A DNA stretch of 64,000 nt, taken from positions 876-64,875 of the forward strand of contig JAHLWZ010000455.1 of the NCBI GenBank assembly GCA_020536535.1. The letters run 5' to 3'. A program made the position numbers and the translations under genes. Numbering within the stretch: position 1 is the first letter of the stretch; every line of letters starts with the position of its first letter. Of this stretch, positions 33,667 to 45,947 are shown one piece after another. The stretch is from Pelomyxa schiedti (Eukaryota > Evosea > Pelobiontida > Pelomyxidae). Below the pieces are notes generated by a model. It made no database searches. It saw nothing but the letters and a program-made list of their open reading frames with translations, and was not told the origin of the DNA.

Positions 33667-33796
33667 TCTGTCAAATTCAAAGACAAATAAATGTGGAGGG
33701 GATGGGCATGTGTTCAACAGCTCCAGCTAAAAAGTGCTTTTTTTTTTTTTAACCACAACAGGATATGCCAAATGGGTGTATACAGCGGAGAAAGAG

Positions 33797-34351
33797 TTAT
33801 CTTGCTTCGAATTGTATCACTAGATAAAATATAAACATAAAGCAATGTTCCATGAAAAAAAAATACACACTTTTTGAGGTTCTCTTCTTATATAAAATTC
33901 TGTATCCGCAACCTCTGTAGTAAAGTGAGTCATGCGGGTTAAAGACACACGGCAACTCACTTGCATCTAATGGCGTCGTTTTGTGACATTAACACTTCCA
34001 TCCCGCAATCTGACATGGTTTTAGATTAGGAACCAACAACAAGCAAACGAAAAAACCACAGACACACAAAAGCAAAGCAAAACAAAAACAAAAAACAAAA
34101 ACAAAAAAAACCCATCGAATGACAGAGTCACACACACCTCCGCAGACGTAAGTGACTTGGTAGGGCTGCTGGCCGCTGCCCATGCCTCCGGTTGTCGAGG
34201 GTGGCGCCGCCGCGCTGGGCGTCGCCCCCGTGGCCGCCGAGGTGCTCGCTGGCGCCGCTGCCGGCGTCGACGTCCCCGTCGTCGGTGGCGTAGCTGCTGT
34301 TGTGGTTGCAGATCCGGTTGGTGTCGATGCCCCGCTACTACGCCGCGACAT
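33797..34351 (-). CDS. POLR2K: RPB12/POLR2K, small zinc subunit shared by RNA polymerases I, II and III
   Basis: The core is spliced from four exons: TYVCG|DCGMEVLMSQNDAIRC|K GCGYRILYKKRTSK|MIQFEAR-stop. It contains the CxxC...CxxC zinc site and the basic C-terminus typical of RPB12. The introns join in frame (GTGTGTGTG, GTGAGTTG and GTGTGTAT donors). The first exon supplies about 75 extra residues rich in Ser, Thr, Ala, Pro and Gly; RPB12 is normally about 45-70 residues in total. The start MSRRSSGAST at 34351 is the only ATG before the core in frame. It shares a 206-bp divergent spacer with the GH31 gene. Confidence 0.9.
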
Positions 34352-34445
34352 GTTGCGTGTGTTGTGTGTTGCTAATTGAGATCCGGGCAATTAAAGATTC
34401 GAAATGGACGACCCAGTCCCGCTGTCTCAGAATTCAGGACACCGC

Positions 34446-34536
34446 GGGCGGAACACTAACTGCCCCTTCGGAGTGTCAAGGCTCCCCCTGTCTCTGAGAA
34501 ACTCGGCTTCCTTCTCAGAGTGAGGGGTTCCCGCCC
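34446..34536. other. Potential three-helix RNA structure in the RPB12/GH31 spacer
   Basis: A closing helix GGGCGGAAC (34446-34454) pairs with GTTC-CCGCCC (34527-34536, one bulged C). Inside it lie a short ACACT/AGTGT hairpin with a TTCG-containing loop, and a strong hairpin CTCTGAGAA/TTCTCAGAG (34492-34500 with 34512-34520) extended by CCCC/GGGG. It could be a structured 5' UTR of the GH31 mRNA or an unknown ncRNA; the strand is unknown and no family was recognised. Confidence 0.4.
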
Positions 34537-34557
34537 TTGTTCCTGTAAAAGAAAAAA

Positions 34558-37500
34558 ATGAGGTTCATTTGGGTGTTGGCGTTTGTGGCGTTTTGTTGGG
34601 CGCAGGACAACAACCCCATTGCGGATCCAAGTGCTATAATTATCCAAAAGGTTGGTGTTGTGGTTTTTTACTTGTTTACAAAGAGACCTCCAACAAGCTG
34701 TCAACTTATTTTTTTTTTTGTTCCCCTTTCGTAGAATGCACGGTTCACTATCCTCACTGATCGAATGGTGAGGATGGAATGGTCCCCAACGGGAGTTTTT
34801 GAGGATGCAGCTACTACTGTTGTGTTGAACAGGAGGACAACTGTTCCTTCTTTCAAGAAGACTCAGTCTTTTTCATCCCTATGTATGTGGATTTTTTGGG
34901 AGTTCCTCTGTATTCTAACTTGACCACAAAAGCCATCACTACAAATTACTTGTCAATTCAATACACGTCAACTGGTACGAAGTGCCTGTGTACAGTGGTT
35001 TTTATGGTATTCATGGTGTATAGGATCAGTTCCTTTCTCTGGAAACAACTTGATCATTAGCCTCACTGTTGGGAGCAACGTAGTTGTCTGGACACCAGAC
35101 AGTGTTGATTCTGGCAATTTTTACGGCACTGTTCGTACCTTGGATGGTGTAAATGGCACCCTGAACTTAGATTGCCGGACAAATCCAAATGCTGAGCAGT
35201 TGTATTGTGCATATGGATTGGTGAGTCTGACCCCAGTCCTGCAATAAACCTGACACACTCAGGTTTCTGAATTGGGTTGGACTTTAGTGGATGACTCTGA
35301 ATCCGCACTATTTGATTCTAACGACTACCAGTGGATACTACCTCGCAACACAACAGACCAGTACGATTGGTACTTCTTGGGCTATGCCCGTGACCACAAA
35401 AGTGCTCTTGCGGACTTCACAAAAATCGCTGGCAAAATTCCCATTCCCCCAAGATATGCATTTGGAGTTTTCTTTTCAAGGTACCGTTGAGATCTACTTT
35501 TCCTTACCCTAAGGGCATCAGGTGGTGGGCTTATAGTGACTATGACACCCGGCAAATAGTTACAGAATACGAGCAACACCAAACACCTCTCGACGTGGTT
35601 GTAACGGTAACTCCCCCCACATGCTAACCCTTTTCTAAAATCATTTCCCTTCCAGGATATGGATTGGTAAGGATATGTGTTGGTGACATTTTTGACTATT
35701 TCTTCAGGCATATTACATTCTACAAAGAAGCTGACCAAGGTGTTGTTGACCAAGCAGGGCAGGTAAAAATTTCGAGTTTCCACTTTTTTTTTCACTGTCT
35801 TCCAGACAATTGGTTGGACAGGGTACACATGGGATACACATTTATTCCCGTACCCTGAGCAATACACTTCTTGGTGCAAACAAAAGGGATTGAAGAACAC
35901 CGTCAATATTCACCCTGCATCAGGAGTACCCGTTTTCTGCCTATCTGATCATTTTCTTACCTAATCAGGTGCAACCATGGGAGGAAGAATACCCCCCAAT
36001 GGCTACCGCTATGGGTATAGACCCGGCTACTCAGATTTATGTTCCGTTTGACATCAACAACTCCACTTTTGCGTTCAACTTCCTGGATATTGTAATGCAA
36101 CCAGTGCTGGATAAGGGCATCGACTTCTTCTGTAAATTTTCTCTTTGATATACTTTTTCCCTCTCATTACTTCTAGGGTTGGATTGGCAGCAATGGACTA
36201 ATGGTGGGTTCTTGCTTTCATTTTCTAAGAGTACGGCACTAAACTAAAAAAAGGAAACCCAAATCCTACAATTATGCTGAACTATGGTATTTTTGCTCAT
36301 TTTCATATTCTTTTTATAACCTCAATTCTTCAGTTTTCTTTACCAACCCACAGCGAGTTGGGTCTGACAATAGAGGCATGATACTCCACAGGTGTCTTTC
36401 CCTTTAGGTAACATACACAACAACTAAAAAGTTTCTATTGGCAGATGGGGTGGATTGGGCAATCACCGGTATCAAATGGGATTTTCTGGTGATGTTGTCC
36501 CCTCTTGGGAATCACTTGATTTCCAACCATATTTCACCTTGACTGCCGCCAATGTACTCTACGGGTAAAGAAAGAATCCCGTCTTCCATTTTATTTATGC
36601 TTGACTTAAGGTACTGGAGCCATGATATTGGTGGACATACAGAACCTTGTCCTGCTGAACTTTATACAAGATGGGTGCAATGGGGAGTTTGGTCCCCAGT
36701 GTTCAGAACTCACTGCACCAAGGACCCAGATAACGATAGGAGGGTATCTAATTTCTGTTTTTGCCATCATGTTCAATTTTTTTTAAAAAGATATGGATTT
36801 ATCCTTTGGAAAACTTTCAAATTATGAGAGATGCCATTGCTTTAAGATCGCAGGTTGTTCATTATTTCCTTTCCCAGTATTTCTTTATGCTGAATCACAC
36901 AAGATGGTACCGTACATTTACAACCATGCCAAAGTAGCCTATGACACTGGAGTATCCCTTGTGCATCCTCTATTTTATGACTGGCCCGAGGAAGCTGAGG
37001 CGTATGAGTCTAGGTTCTCACAGTTCATGTTCGGCTCAGATATTCTTGTCTCACCAATTACGGAGCCTGTGGACGAATGGACACAAATGACAACTAAATG
37101 TACAGTGCCACACCATCTTTTTTCAGTTCCTGAGTTGGTTGGTTTTATGCAGACACATTCATACCCGAGGGAACGTGGATACAATGGGCAACCGGGTCAG
37201 CTTATACAGGTCCAATGACAATTGAAAAAGAGTACACTCTGCACGAAACTCCTGTCTTCGTGAAAGCTGGCGCTGTATGGAAATACCTTATTGGTTATTG
37301 TATTCCTTTTCTTTTACTGTCACTAGGTAATACCTATGTTACCTTCAAGCAAACCTCTTACTGGAAGCGCAAAGGAAGCTTACACCTCCCTCCTCTTAAC
37401 AATTTTCCCATATAAAACTGCTTCGGGATCCACAACACTGTATGAAGATGATGGTGAGACTGACGACTACCAAAATGGAGTCTATGCAGAGACTACCATC

Positions 37501-38174
37501 ACGTACGAAACAGTTTGGTTTCTGTAACGCTAATGAACGCTGATAGGTACACACCACTTTCAAATACACGAATGCAGGTGGTTGTCAATCCTCTTCAGGG
37601 ACAAATATTCTCGTCAACGCGTACATACGAATTCTCATTTGTAGGGGTTATGCCTGCAAATTCTGTTACTCTTAATGGAGTGTCTCTTACATACGTATCT
37701 CAAAGAGGTTCGGAGACGTCAGGTTTGTTTTTTGTACAATCCAGAATAGACCTCATTCGTGAAAACGCAGGTTGGACGTATGACGGTAGCACCTTGACAA
37801 TTACTGCCTGGACCCTTACACCGCAGTCTGTCAGCAGCACTCTGACTTTGTTGGTAGATCTTCCTTCAGGTCAAGATCTGTCTCTAGGAGCACTCTCCGG
37901 GTATACCGGTTGTATTGCCAGGTTGCAACTTGCAAAGCAGGCTTATGACAACGAATGGGGCACAGGTGTATACAACGAAGATGTGTATACTATGCTGACA
38001 CTAGGTGAGTCCGGCGAAAGGATCGACTACGAGATCTCGACCGCGTGGGACGAGTACAACTCCCTTATCACAGATCTCCCAACAGCAATCGACGAGATAC
38101 GGGCCCTTGCCGGTGTTCTAGACGAGCACGCGTACCAGAAGATCCTCTCCTGGCTTATGACTTGTTCTGCATAA
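34558..38174 (+). CDS. Secreted glycoside hydrolase family 31 (alpha-glucosidase/alpha-xylosidase type)
   Basis: Hydrolyses terminal alpha-linked glucose or xylose. A signal peptide MRFIWVLAFVAFCWAQ opens the ORF. The N-terminal beta-domain contains IPIPPRYAFGVFFSRWWAYSD and PLDVVVTDMDWH. The nucleophile motif is GIDFFWLDWQQW (about 36115-36195), the acid/base region FSGDVVPSWESL, and the signature YWSHDIGGHTEP and SPVFRTHCTKD lie at 36610-36720. These are followed by VPYIYNHAKVAYDTG, GSDILVSPIT and VFVKAGAV. The C-terminal beta region holds LYEDDGETDDYQNG. WLDWQQ is typical of the GH31 group carrying the DUF5110 module. More than ten short introns. The C-terminal 150 residues are family-specific. 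Confidence 0.9.
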
Positions 38175-38372
38175 TAAACAAAAAAAATAATGACAAGTGC
38201 CTTGTTTGTTTCTTTCTCCTTCTGCTTAGAATCTTTGGCATTATTGCCCTGCTTGAGTCCACGAGACTTAACAACCCTACAACCACAAACACAACTTAAA
38301 AGCAAGGCCTCAGTACCTACACTGCCAGAAAGTGATCACTTGAAAAAGAAAAACCCGTACATAGGACAATAG

Positions 38373-40849
38373 ATGTCGGGAAGTGCACCGGCTGACCAGG
38401 AACAACAACAAGCAGCCGTCGCTGCTAGTGCCAGTTCGTCGCCCAAGAAAACAAAGTCTCCAACAAAGGCCAAATCTAGCGCGAAGGAGAAGGCAACCGA
38501 TGCCCCCAAGGCTCCATGGGGACGCCTTGTTTCCTTGTCACCCAGTATCCCTTCATTTGATTTGGTGGAGGACAGCTTCATTGTGGGGAGGTACAACATT
38601 ACCACTGAACAGAACAATCCGTTACTGAGCTCCAAACACTGCACCATTTGGCGAGAAAGGACCAAGTCTTCATGGGCTGTTTTCGTGAAGGACACCAGGT
38701 TAGTCCTGTTTGCTCACTAACTTTAGTACTTATCTGTTCAGCACTAATGGCACTTTTGTCAACAATGACGAGGTCCCCCTTGGGAGAGGCAAGAAAATCC
38801 TTATTACAAATGGCGCTGATATTGCTCTCTTAAATCCGAGAAGGAAAGTTGGTAATGCAGCAAGTGGCTGTTGAGTGCTCTTCAGTTGACTCTTTTTAGA
38901 TCAAGTTACATTTATGTTCATCGACATAGCCGAAGAAGAAAATGAAACCAAACACGTATCTCACCCAAGGTCACACCTTTCTACGAAATTCTAAATCATC
39001 CTTAGGGAGGACCACAGTTAAAATACGAACTTCGTGAGTTTCTTGGCGTGTAAGCTTCTTCCCTGTCATCTAAAGTGAGGAGAATTATAAATCACATTAA
39101 TAGGGGCATGTACGCTATGGTTCGTCTTGTAATTGAGCGGTCCACGGGAATGAAATACGCTATGAAGGTTCTCTTCATCTGTGGTTTTGAAGCTCAATAT
39201 AAGCAGATTATTGACAAGTACAAGTTCAAGCTACAGACAAAGCGCAAGAATGCCCTCCTTGAAGAGGTCAAGATCTTGCAGAAAGTACACCACCCAAACA
39301 TTATTGGCATCCAGGATGTCTTTGAAACCCCAACACGGCTTTATATTGTACTGGAGCTGTATGAAAATTTCCTGTATTGGTTTTGCCTCAACTTAATCAG
39401 TGTGACTGGTGGTGAACTTTTTGAAAAAATCAAAAACGAGGAACATTTTAGTGAACCACTTTCCCGCGATATATTTATACAATGTCTTCATGCAGTTAAA
39501 TATCTGCACTCCCAAGGAATCACGCACCGAGACTTGAAACCTGAGAACATACTATTAGCCACTCCTGAGAGTCATGTCATCAAGATAAGTGGTACTGCAT
39601 TTTACTTTGAGGAAACCTGCCAACTTCTCATCAGATTTCGGCTTAAGCCGCATTTTGGATGAAGGCACTATCACTCAGATGCAAACTGTTGTGGGCACTC
39701 CACAGGTTATTTAAAAGAAGGTCCTCACTTACAACTTACTTCAATTCTAGTATGTTGCCCCTGAAGTCTTATTAGGAAAAGGGTACAGACCCAATGTCGA
39801 CCTATGGAGGTTTTTTTGAACAGTATTGTTTTATTATTTGACGATATGCATATTTTTTTCACAATCGCCTCTCGCTCTTCTCCACGTGAAGTCTTGGAGG
39901 TAATGCACAAACTTGTCCCTTGTTCCTCATTTTCTTAAACCGCCACTTTAGTAATCTTGTATGTAATGCTATGTGGCTACTATCCCTTTGACGAAAATGA
40001 CAATAAAAAGCTCTACGGTCAAGTATGCCTCCATCACTTCCCTTTAAGCTTATTTGCAGTAGATCAAAGTTGGCACTTTCCAGTTTGCGGCCCCTTTTTG
40101 GGATCCTGTTTCAGAAAATGGTACCTGACATACATTAAAATAGCACTTTATTCATGTTTCAACAGCCAAAGATTTAATTCGCAAGCTTCTAACTGTTGAT
40201 CCGGAAAAAAGAATAACTACTGAGGAAGCATTGGCGCATCCATGGCTTGAGGGAGTAACTTTCGACCCCATTAAGCCTGTGGTGACAGCAGCTGCGGAAA
40301 ACACAACACAAACAACTACTACAACAGCTCCCTCCGAACCACCGCCCTCTGACCCCTCTACAAGCACCTCAACTCCATCTTCTACCACAGGCAGTGCTGT
40401 ATCAGCCCAATGCACACAGACATCACAGTCTCCTCCCGAAGAATCACCTGCCTCTCCATCCTCAGAAAAGAAGGACAAAGCCAAGAAGAGCAAGGAAGGC
40501 AAAAGCAAAAGCAAAGGCAAAGCCAAGAAAAGCAAAAAAACGTCCGATAGTGATGACAGCTCTGATGATGGTGAGGAGACAGCCTCTGAAGAGGATGACT
40601 CTGAGAGCGATGACGACTCGGAGTACGAGGACACCTCTGATGATGATTCAGATGAAGATAGTGATGAAGATGACAGTGAAGAATCCAGTGACAGTGACGA
40701 AAAGCCCGTTCCAAGTTAGCAAATCCACTCTACTGTGAATTACAACTTCCCGAGTCTAACCATAACAAGGAAAAAGAGGCCCACCGAGGAGAGCCAAGTC
40801 AGCTGCAGCCGTCCAACAGCCTACCAAACCCAAAAAAAGACGAACCTGA
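38373..40849 (+). CDS. CHEK2: CHK2/Rad53-type checkpoint kinase (FHA plus Ser/Thr kinase)
   Basis: DNA-damage checkpoint kinase. After a Lys/Ala/Ser-rich N-terminus comes an FHA domain (FIVGRYNITTEQ, SSKHCTIW, STNGTFVNNDEV). The kinase domain follows: LKYELREFLGVG, YAMK|IIDKYKFKLQ, HHPNIIGIQDVF, HRDLKPENILL and VIKIS|DFGLSRIL. The DFG Asp is rebuilt across an intron with donor GTACTG at about 39591. Then come VGTPQYVAPEVLLGKGY and VMLCGYYPFDEND. The tail has Lys-rich then Asp/Glu/Ser-rich tracts. Translation can stop at 40719, or a 55-nt intron (40715-40769) joins a basic end RKRGPPRRAKSAAAVQQPTK then PKKRRT (stop 40849), a likely nuclear signal. No SQ/TQ cluster lies N-terminal to the FHA domain. 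Confidence 0.9.
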
Positions 40850-40962
40850 AAGCACTTTTTTTTCCAACCAAAAACTTTTCGTTTCAAACTCAAATACACA
40901 ACACTTTTTCTTTTTTAGTGTGTACATAGACATGAAGTACAGTCGGCGTGTTTGGATTTCAA

Positions 40963-43900
40963 TTAGCAATTGAGTGTGTGTGGTTGAGGGAGGGATTCAA
41001 AGGATGGAGGGTGTGGTTCCCCAGAGGCTTCCCACAGCCAGTAGTCTTGCATGTGCTTGTGATACTGCTGTAGTGATTTCTCAACATAGACATGGAGGTG
41101 TGGATTGTAGTATTCGGCTGATGAGCATGGTGTAGTGTGGTGTTGGAGGAATTGCAGGTTTTCATCTAATTTGGCCAATAGCATCCTTGGTTTATGAAAC
41201 CAGTTAGATATGACTATGAGTTGGGTGTATTCATACATATCTAGGTAGGGCTGGGAGGTAGGAAATGCACTGATTTTGGGCAGCACTGCAGATTCTGAGC
41301 GAGGATTTCAGTGCTGGTAAGGTAATTGGATTGCGAGAGAAACCTGACCCAGCCTTTGGCTTTAGGGTCCGGATGGCGCTTCTTCTTTCTTCCGTCACCT
41401 GTTGGATTATTCAGTTGAGCCCATACTGTGTGTTGGCCTTAGGAATTTTATTATCATTTTATGTGGAGAACGAGCACTTTGAAGGCCAAGACTTGATGGA
41501 ATGCATCCCTCACTCCTAAGAAGAATAAGCCATGAATTCACGAGGCATTGCACATACTCAAATCCCAGTGGAGAAATAGAGTAAAGAAATACTTGTGCAG
41601 AAGTAAGTCACCAAATAGTTGCTGTTTCGGTTTAGAGTGTTTAGTGAATGTGACAATTGGTACAGTACCAGTCGTGAATGGTCCAGGAATAGGTCACCAT
41701 AATCATATATCAATTTTAGAGACTGCAATTAATAAGGGAAAAAAAGATCCGATAAGTTGAACGAAAAAGCACTTGTGGTATCAGGAAAAAATGGTCTGTT
41801 TCGAAAATTTTCTCAATCCCTTCGCAAAAGAAAGAGTAATTCCAACTCTTGGATAAAAATTTCTTGTGTATGACAAGCTCCTGAAACCACAAACCAATTA
41901 AACGCAACAACTCTAAAAGGCAAAAACAAACATCAAAGTCAGTGTTATTGGGCGCTGTGTCAAATTGTTACCTGCTACAGCGGCAGAATCATATACAGGA
42001 GTTCGTGAGAAGGATACTCTAGTGGGTGTTGAGTTGAGAAAAACGTTATATCAGCGTGCCTTATTAAATAGTCAAACACATGGGGATGACAAGTTCTGAT
42101 GACCATGGAATCGATGGTCAAGGCGTTGGAAGACCGGATGCTGTGGTAGTGATGAAAGAACGCTGTTAATAGGTACTTATAGCCCGGAATGTGAAGCCAC
42201 TTAATTTCCCTTGAGAAAGATCAGCTAGTATTAGATTCAGAATCAGGCCAAACCTCGTCCCACAGCATTCCTGAACATGGATGAGCCACTCTTTTAAAAA
42301 TTGGTGAAAAAAATCCATGCTTGTCAACAGCATATTTGCCCACTGGTGGAATATTTTGAACATATCAAATACAAATGTATAGAACTTAGATGTACCTGCT
42401 TCTTGGCCGTGAGTGTGGCTGGAGTGGTGGTTGTGGAAGGAAGTGAAGCGTGAAACTGATTCCAACCAAGAAGGGTGGGATAGGACTCTACTAAAGTACG
42501 CGACCGTTTGGAGGTACTTGATGGGAGAGTAAATGATAAAACGTTCCCAAAGTCGGCATGTGGTTCTGAGAATTTGGTACAAATTTCATTTTGCACTTCT
42601 TTAAACAGGTAAGAAATAAAGACTTGGTTAGTGTATAACCGGAAAGTCGGAAAAATAAAACTGCAAGTGCTTTCGAACAAAATGAGGATATCGGCAAGGT
42701 CATAAATGTTTTTGCCTGTACTCCAACAACCAATTGTGGGAGCTAAGAAAGCATTAACCAATATAAGGAAGACTAGAATGCACATTAATATCATCCAGGC
42801 AAGGCTCTCGAAGGAGGTGGGCAGATGGTTCCACTGGTGGCGTGCTACTTGAGTTCTGGTGTGTCCCGGTATTGTTGGTAGATGGTTCAGATAATATTGC
42901 AGGTGTGGTAGCATATTGTGTTTGATTGTGCTGTGTGTTTGTTTCTTCGTCACTGCTGGAGCTGCTGCTACTACTGCTGCTGTAGCTGCTGCTGCTACTG
43001 CTGCTGCAACTGCAACTACTAGAACTTGAACTGTCACTAGAATGAGAGCTATGACCACTGCCAAATTTGGAACCACTAGCACTCTCCCCACAATGAGTAT
43101 TTGTTGGTGTGCGTTGCTCGTCAATTCTATCAATGACATCGGGAGGGGGAATACCTGTGTCCAATATGGGTGGCTCTGATAGAGGTATTTGTTGGGGGAC
43201 AAGGGAAGGGGTTGGCTGTGTAGTTTCTGTGGAGGTAGTAGTTGTGTTGGTGGCTTGATGCAACGATGCCAAGCTATTGTCTATTGAAATGGAATCTTGA
43301 CAAGTTTCCGTAAAGAGGACTCTTGGTGTTGGATATTCTCGACAAGGTGGACCTGATTCACCACTTTCTGCGGAGAGGGGCAAGGTTTGTTTTAGTAACC
43401 GTGAAGCAATTTCTGCATCCAGCCGAGGAGGAGAAGATAATGGAGCCAGTGAAGCGAAGTTATAATCCGGAATAGCTAATTCAACGACATTGGTCTTAGT
43501 ACTAATATGTTCCACATCGCCTGTAGAGTATTGACACAGCTGATCAGCTACAAGTTCCATGGTGGTGTAAAGTAGCCTTCTATACCGGGCAGCCAAGATG
43601 ACGTGGTGTTCTAACTGCGGATTTCGAATAATGCAATCGAATTCTGGCCTACAGGCAAATTACTCCATTGCACCAAACCATGTCAGTAGAATTCTACCTC
43701 TTGATAACTGACAGTACAACATTAAATACAACAGGATCACATTCCAGAGATGAGGGAAGAGAAGATTGCATAAGGTGATGCCACATGTCGAGTAGACATT
43801 GCTTTACAAGAATGGATTCTGCTGTACTTAAGGGAACGCTGTGAGTGTAAAACAGGTCGAACAATCCTGCATACTTGAAAAAATCCGGAAGGAAAGAAAT

Positions 43901-44708
43901 GCCCATTGTTGGTTCAATAGTTTTCAAACACTCATACAACTTAAAGACAATGGCCTGAGTGAAGTCACCAAGTGGGTTTAAAAAAAAAAAGAAGAATGCA
44001 ACTTTTCTCAGTGATCCTTCAGGGTTCTCCTTCAAATTCCACAACATTGGTATCAACCTTCCGTGCACCATTTTACGCAAATCCTCCGACCTTCATTCCA
44101 AACCGAATGTATTCATTCAGTCAAAACACCCAAACCAAAACAAAACAAAGCAAATTCAGGAGAGGCACACCATCTGCGATACGAGGAGGGCAATTTAGCT
44201 TGTGTGTAGACTTGTTGCACTATCGTCAATGCTCGCGATAGCTTGTCCATCCAAGACAAGAGAAACTCGGTTATTGTGTAAAGGGTTTCGCGTTTGCCGC
44301 TTGAATTTACATCACATTGAAACACCTTGAGAGTCGCTGAGATTTTCCTCAGGACTTCTCCTGCTCCAGTCTAATTGGGGGTGTTTTGCTTAGAGTATCT
44401 ATGCAAATCATGATGCGTTTCATCAACTCAGAGAGAACAGAGGAGAACCGTTCGCAGCCCAGGATCTGGGATCCAACTGTTTGAAGGACATTGTTGGAGT
44501 TGTAACCACAGCCGTAAGCCAATTTGTTGCTTTTGCGTCGTGCCTCGTTTCGTGTTGTCGTCGATCGAGTACACTTCGTGGTCCGGTGTTGTGCCCATCC
44601 GTAGTGGAGCACATAGGCCGGGTGTGGATTATGGGTCTGCCCTCCCGCCGCTCCCTCCGTAGTGATTTCAGTGCCGACCACCGATCCCATAACTGTATTG
44701 CGGCGCAT
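40963..44708 (-). CDS. Large unrecognised protein with central Ser-rich region (spliced)
   Basis: Not recognised. Coding exons are visible from about 44708 (MRRNTVMGSVVGTE) through helical segments (ILGCERFSSVLSELMKRIM, VFQCDVNSSGKRETLYTI, AIVFKLYECLKTIEPTMGIS, MWHHLMQSSLPSSLE). A long exon (42754-43596) contains a tract of about 50 mostly Ser residues encoded by varied AGC/TCA/AGT codons. C-terminal helical exons include KNIYDLADILILFEST, SYLFKEVQNEICTKFS and LHVYVEKSLQQYHKHM, with the stop at 40963. Leu-rich helices suggest an alpha-solenoid. There are no membrane spans and no catalytic motifs. The 5' end overlaps the opposite-strand gene and is unresolved. Confidence 0.5.
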
Positions 44709-45849
44709 TGTTCGTGGCCCAAAGTCAGCAGCAGCCCGATCCCTAGGCGTTGGGGAAGGAACTGGGGGTGACGGGAGCAACTACTTGTTTGAATTATGGG
44801 TGTCACCTACATTGGGAGTTTGTGGGCCGTGGCCACTGGGGGCAATTGCTTTGGGCTCTCAATTTGGAATTGCAATTGGGTTCCTTGATAAAGAAAGGCA
44901 GAGGTGTTTGGTTCTGGACCCTTCATATGGCCTCGTTTCCAAACAAGTCCGTGCCGGAACGAAACGGCGTCGTAGAGCGCGATCGACAGCTGAATTGCGC
45001 CATAGGAATTGTCCTGTTGCTGATGCTTGCATTGTTCGATGTGTTGATGAGCTTGTTCCAGCCTGGCCTACATCATCGGTGCTCTGTTCGTACTTGGTAT
45101 GTAACAGTGATAAGTGGGTGGTGGCCTTCCTGCAAAGTACACGAGAGCTTTTTCCTGCGGTCGAGTCTCTTCTCATTTGGAGAGTGCTTGATGGTCGTCG
45201 CGTCACCCCGTGGTTGGGTGTTGTTTGCCCAGATCCGCCGAAAATTATTAAGCTGCTTCCACATACCAGCAAGACTGACTGTGATATTCTTCTCATTGTG
45301 GAAACTGGTCGGTTCTTATTTGTTGATCTTGGACTCACATTCACTGCTAAAGCACTCGTACCTGTTGTGGAAGTGGACATACATGTGCCGATTTTTTTCT
45401 TACTGAACGATTCAAAGTTTGAGCACTCGTTGTACTTTAAGAATTCAGGTGAGCCCATCCTTGCACACCTTGATTGTGGAAAACTTTCCCTGAGAGCTGA
45501 CGGTAGTGTTCAGTCCTTTGAAGACACTTCCATCTGGGTTTGTAGTGCCAAACTTACTGACCAGCTGTTTTGTATTTGGGACAACGTAGCTAGAAGCGGG
45601 GCAGTGTATAACATTAATTCACCATCCCTTCCCTACGTTTCTCACCGTGTACTGAATCGGGAAGATTTAATTGCGACCTCTGGAGGACTGCTGGTGTTTG
45701 TTTGTGGTAGTAACATCCACTTTCGTGATCCCATAACAATGACCAATGTTCTAACCCTACACAACACATTGGGCATGCCTATTATTGTACATTCCATAGT
45801 TGACTCTCTCCAACTTTCCCTCCGTGGTTCTCTAAAACTGCCTGTTTGA
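44661..45849 (+). CDS. Unrecognised protein, long uninterrupted reading frame (start unresolved)
   Basis: An open frame of about 390 codons with no intron, unlike its neighbours. The frame lacks an ATG near its beginning, so an upstream exon or a non-AUG start must be assumed. The sequence is rich in beta-type hydrophobic repeats (LLIWRVLDGRRVTPWLG, DILLIVETGRFLFVDLG, EDTSIWVCSAKL, LIATSGGLLVFVCG), about 45 residues apart, suggesting a beta-propeller-like or repeat fold. A basic patch RAGTKRRRRARS lies near residue 100. No family was recognised. It may belong to a lineage-specific expanded family. Ends 99 bp before the convergent PPP phosphatase stop. Confidence 0.55.
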
Positions 45850-45947
45850 GGCTGAAAGATCAACAAAATATTGGATTGGCTCTAAAAAAGTTCCACACTT
45901 TTTGAGTGTTGTTTGTGGCTTTGTGTGCTTTTTGTACTCTCTTTGCT

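Noticed and set aside
33301-33717. Long minus-strand open frame over the U1 locus
   Set aside because: The region is fully explained by two structured U1 snRNAs and their promoter; the frame crosses both RNAs and has no protein motif.
39580-39650. Apparent NFG instead of DFG in the CHK2 kinase
   Set aside because: It arises only if the donor GTGGTA is used; donor GTACTG four bases later gives a normal DFG and keeps the frame.
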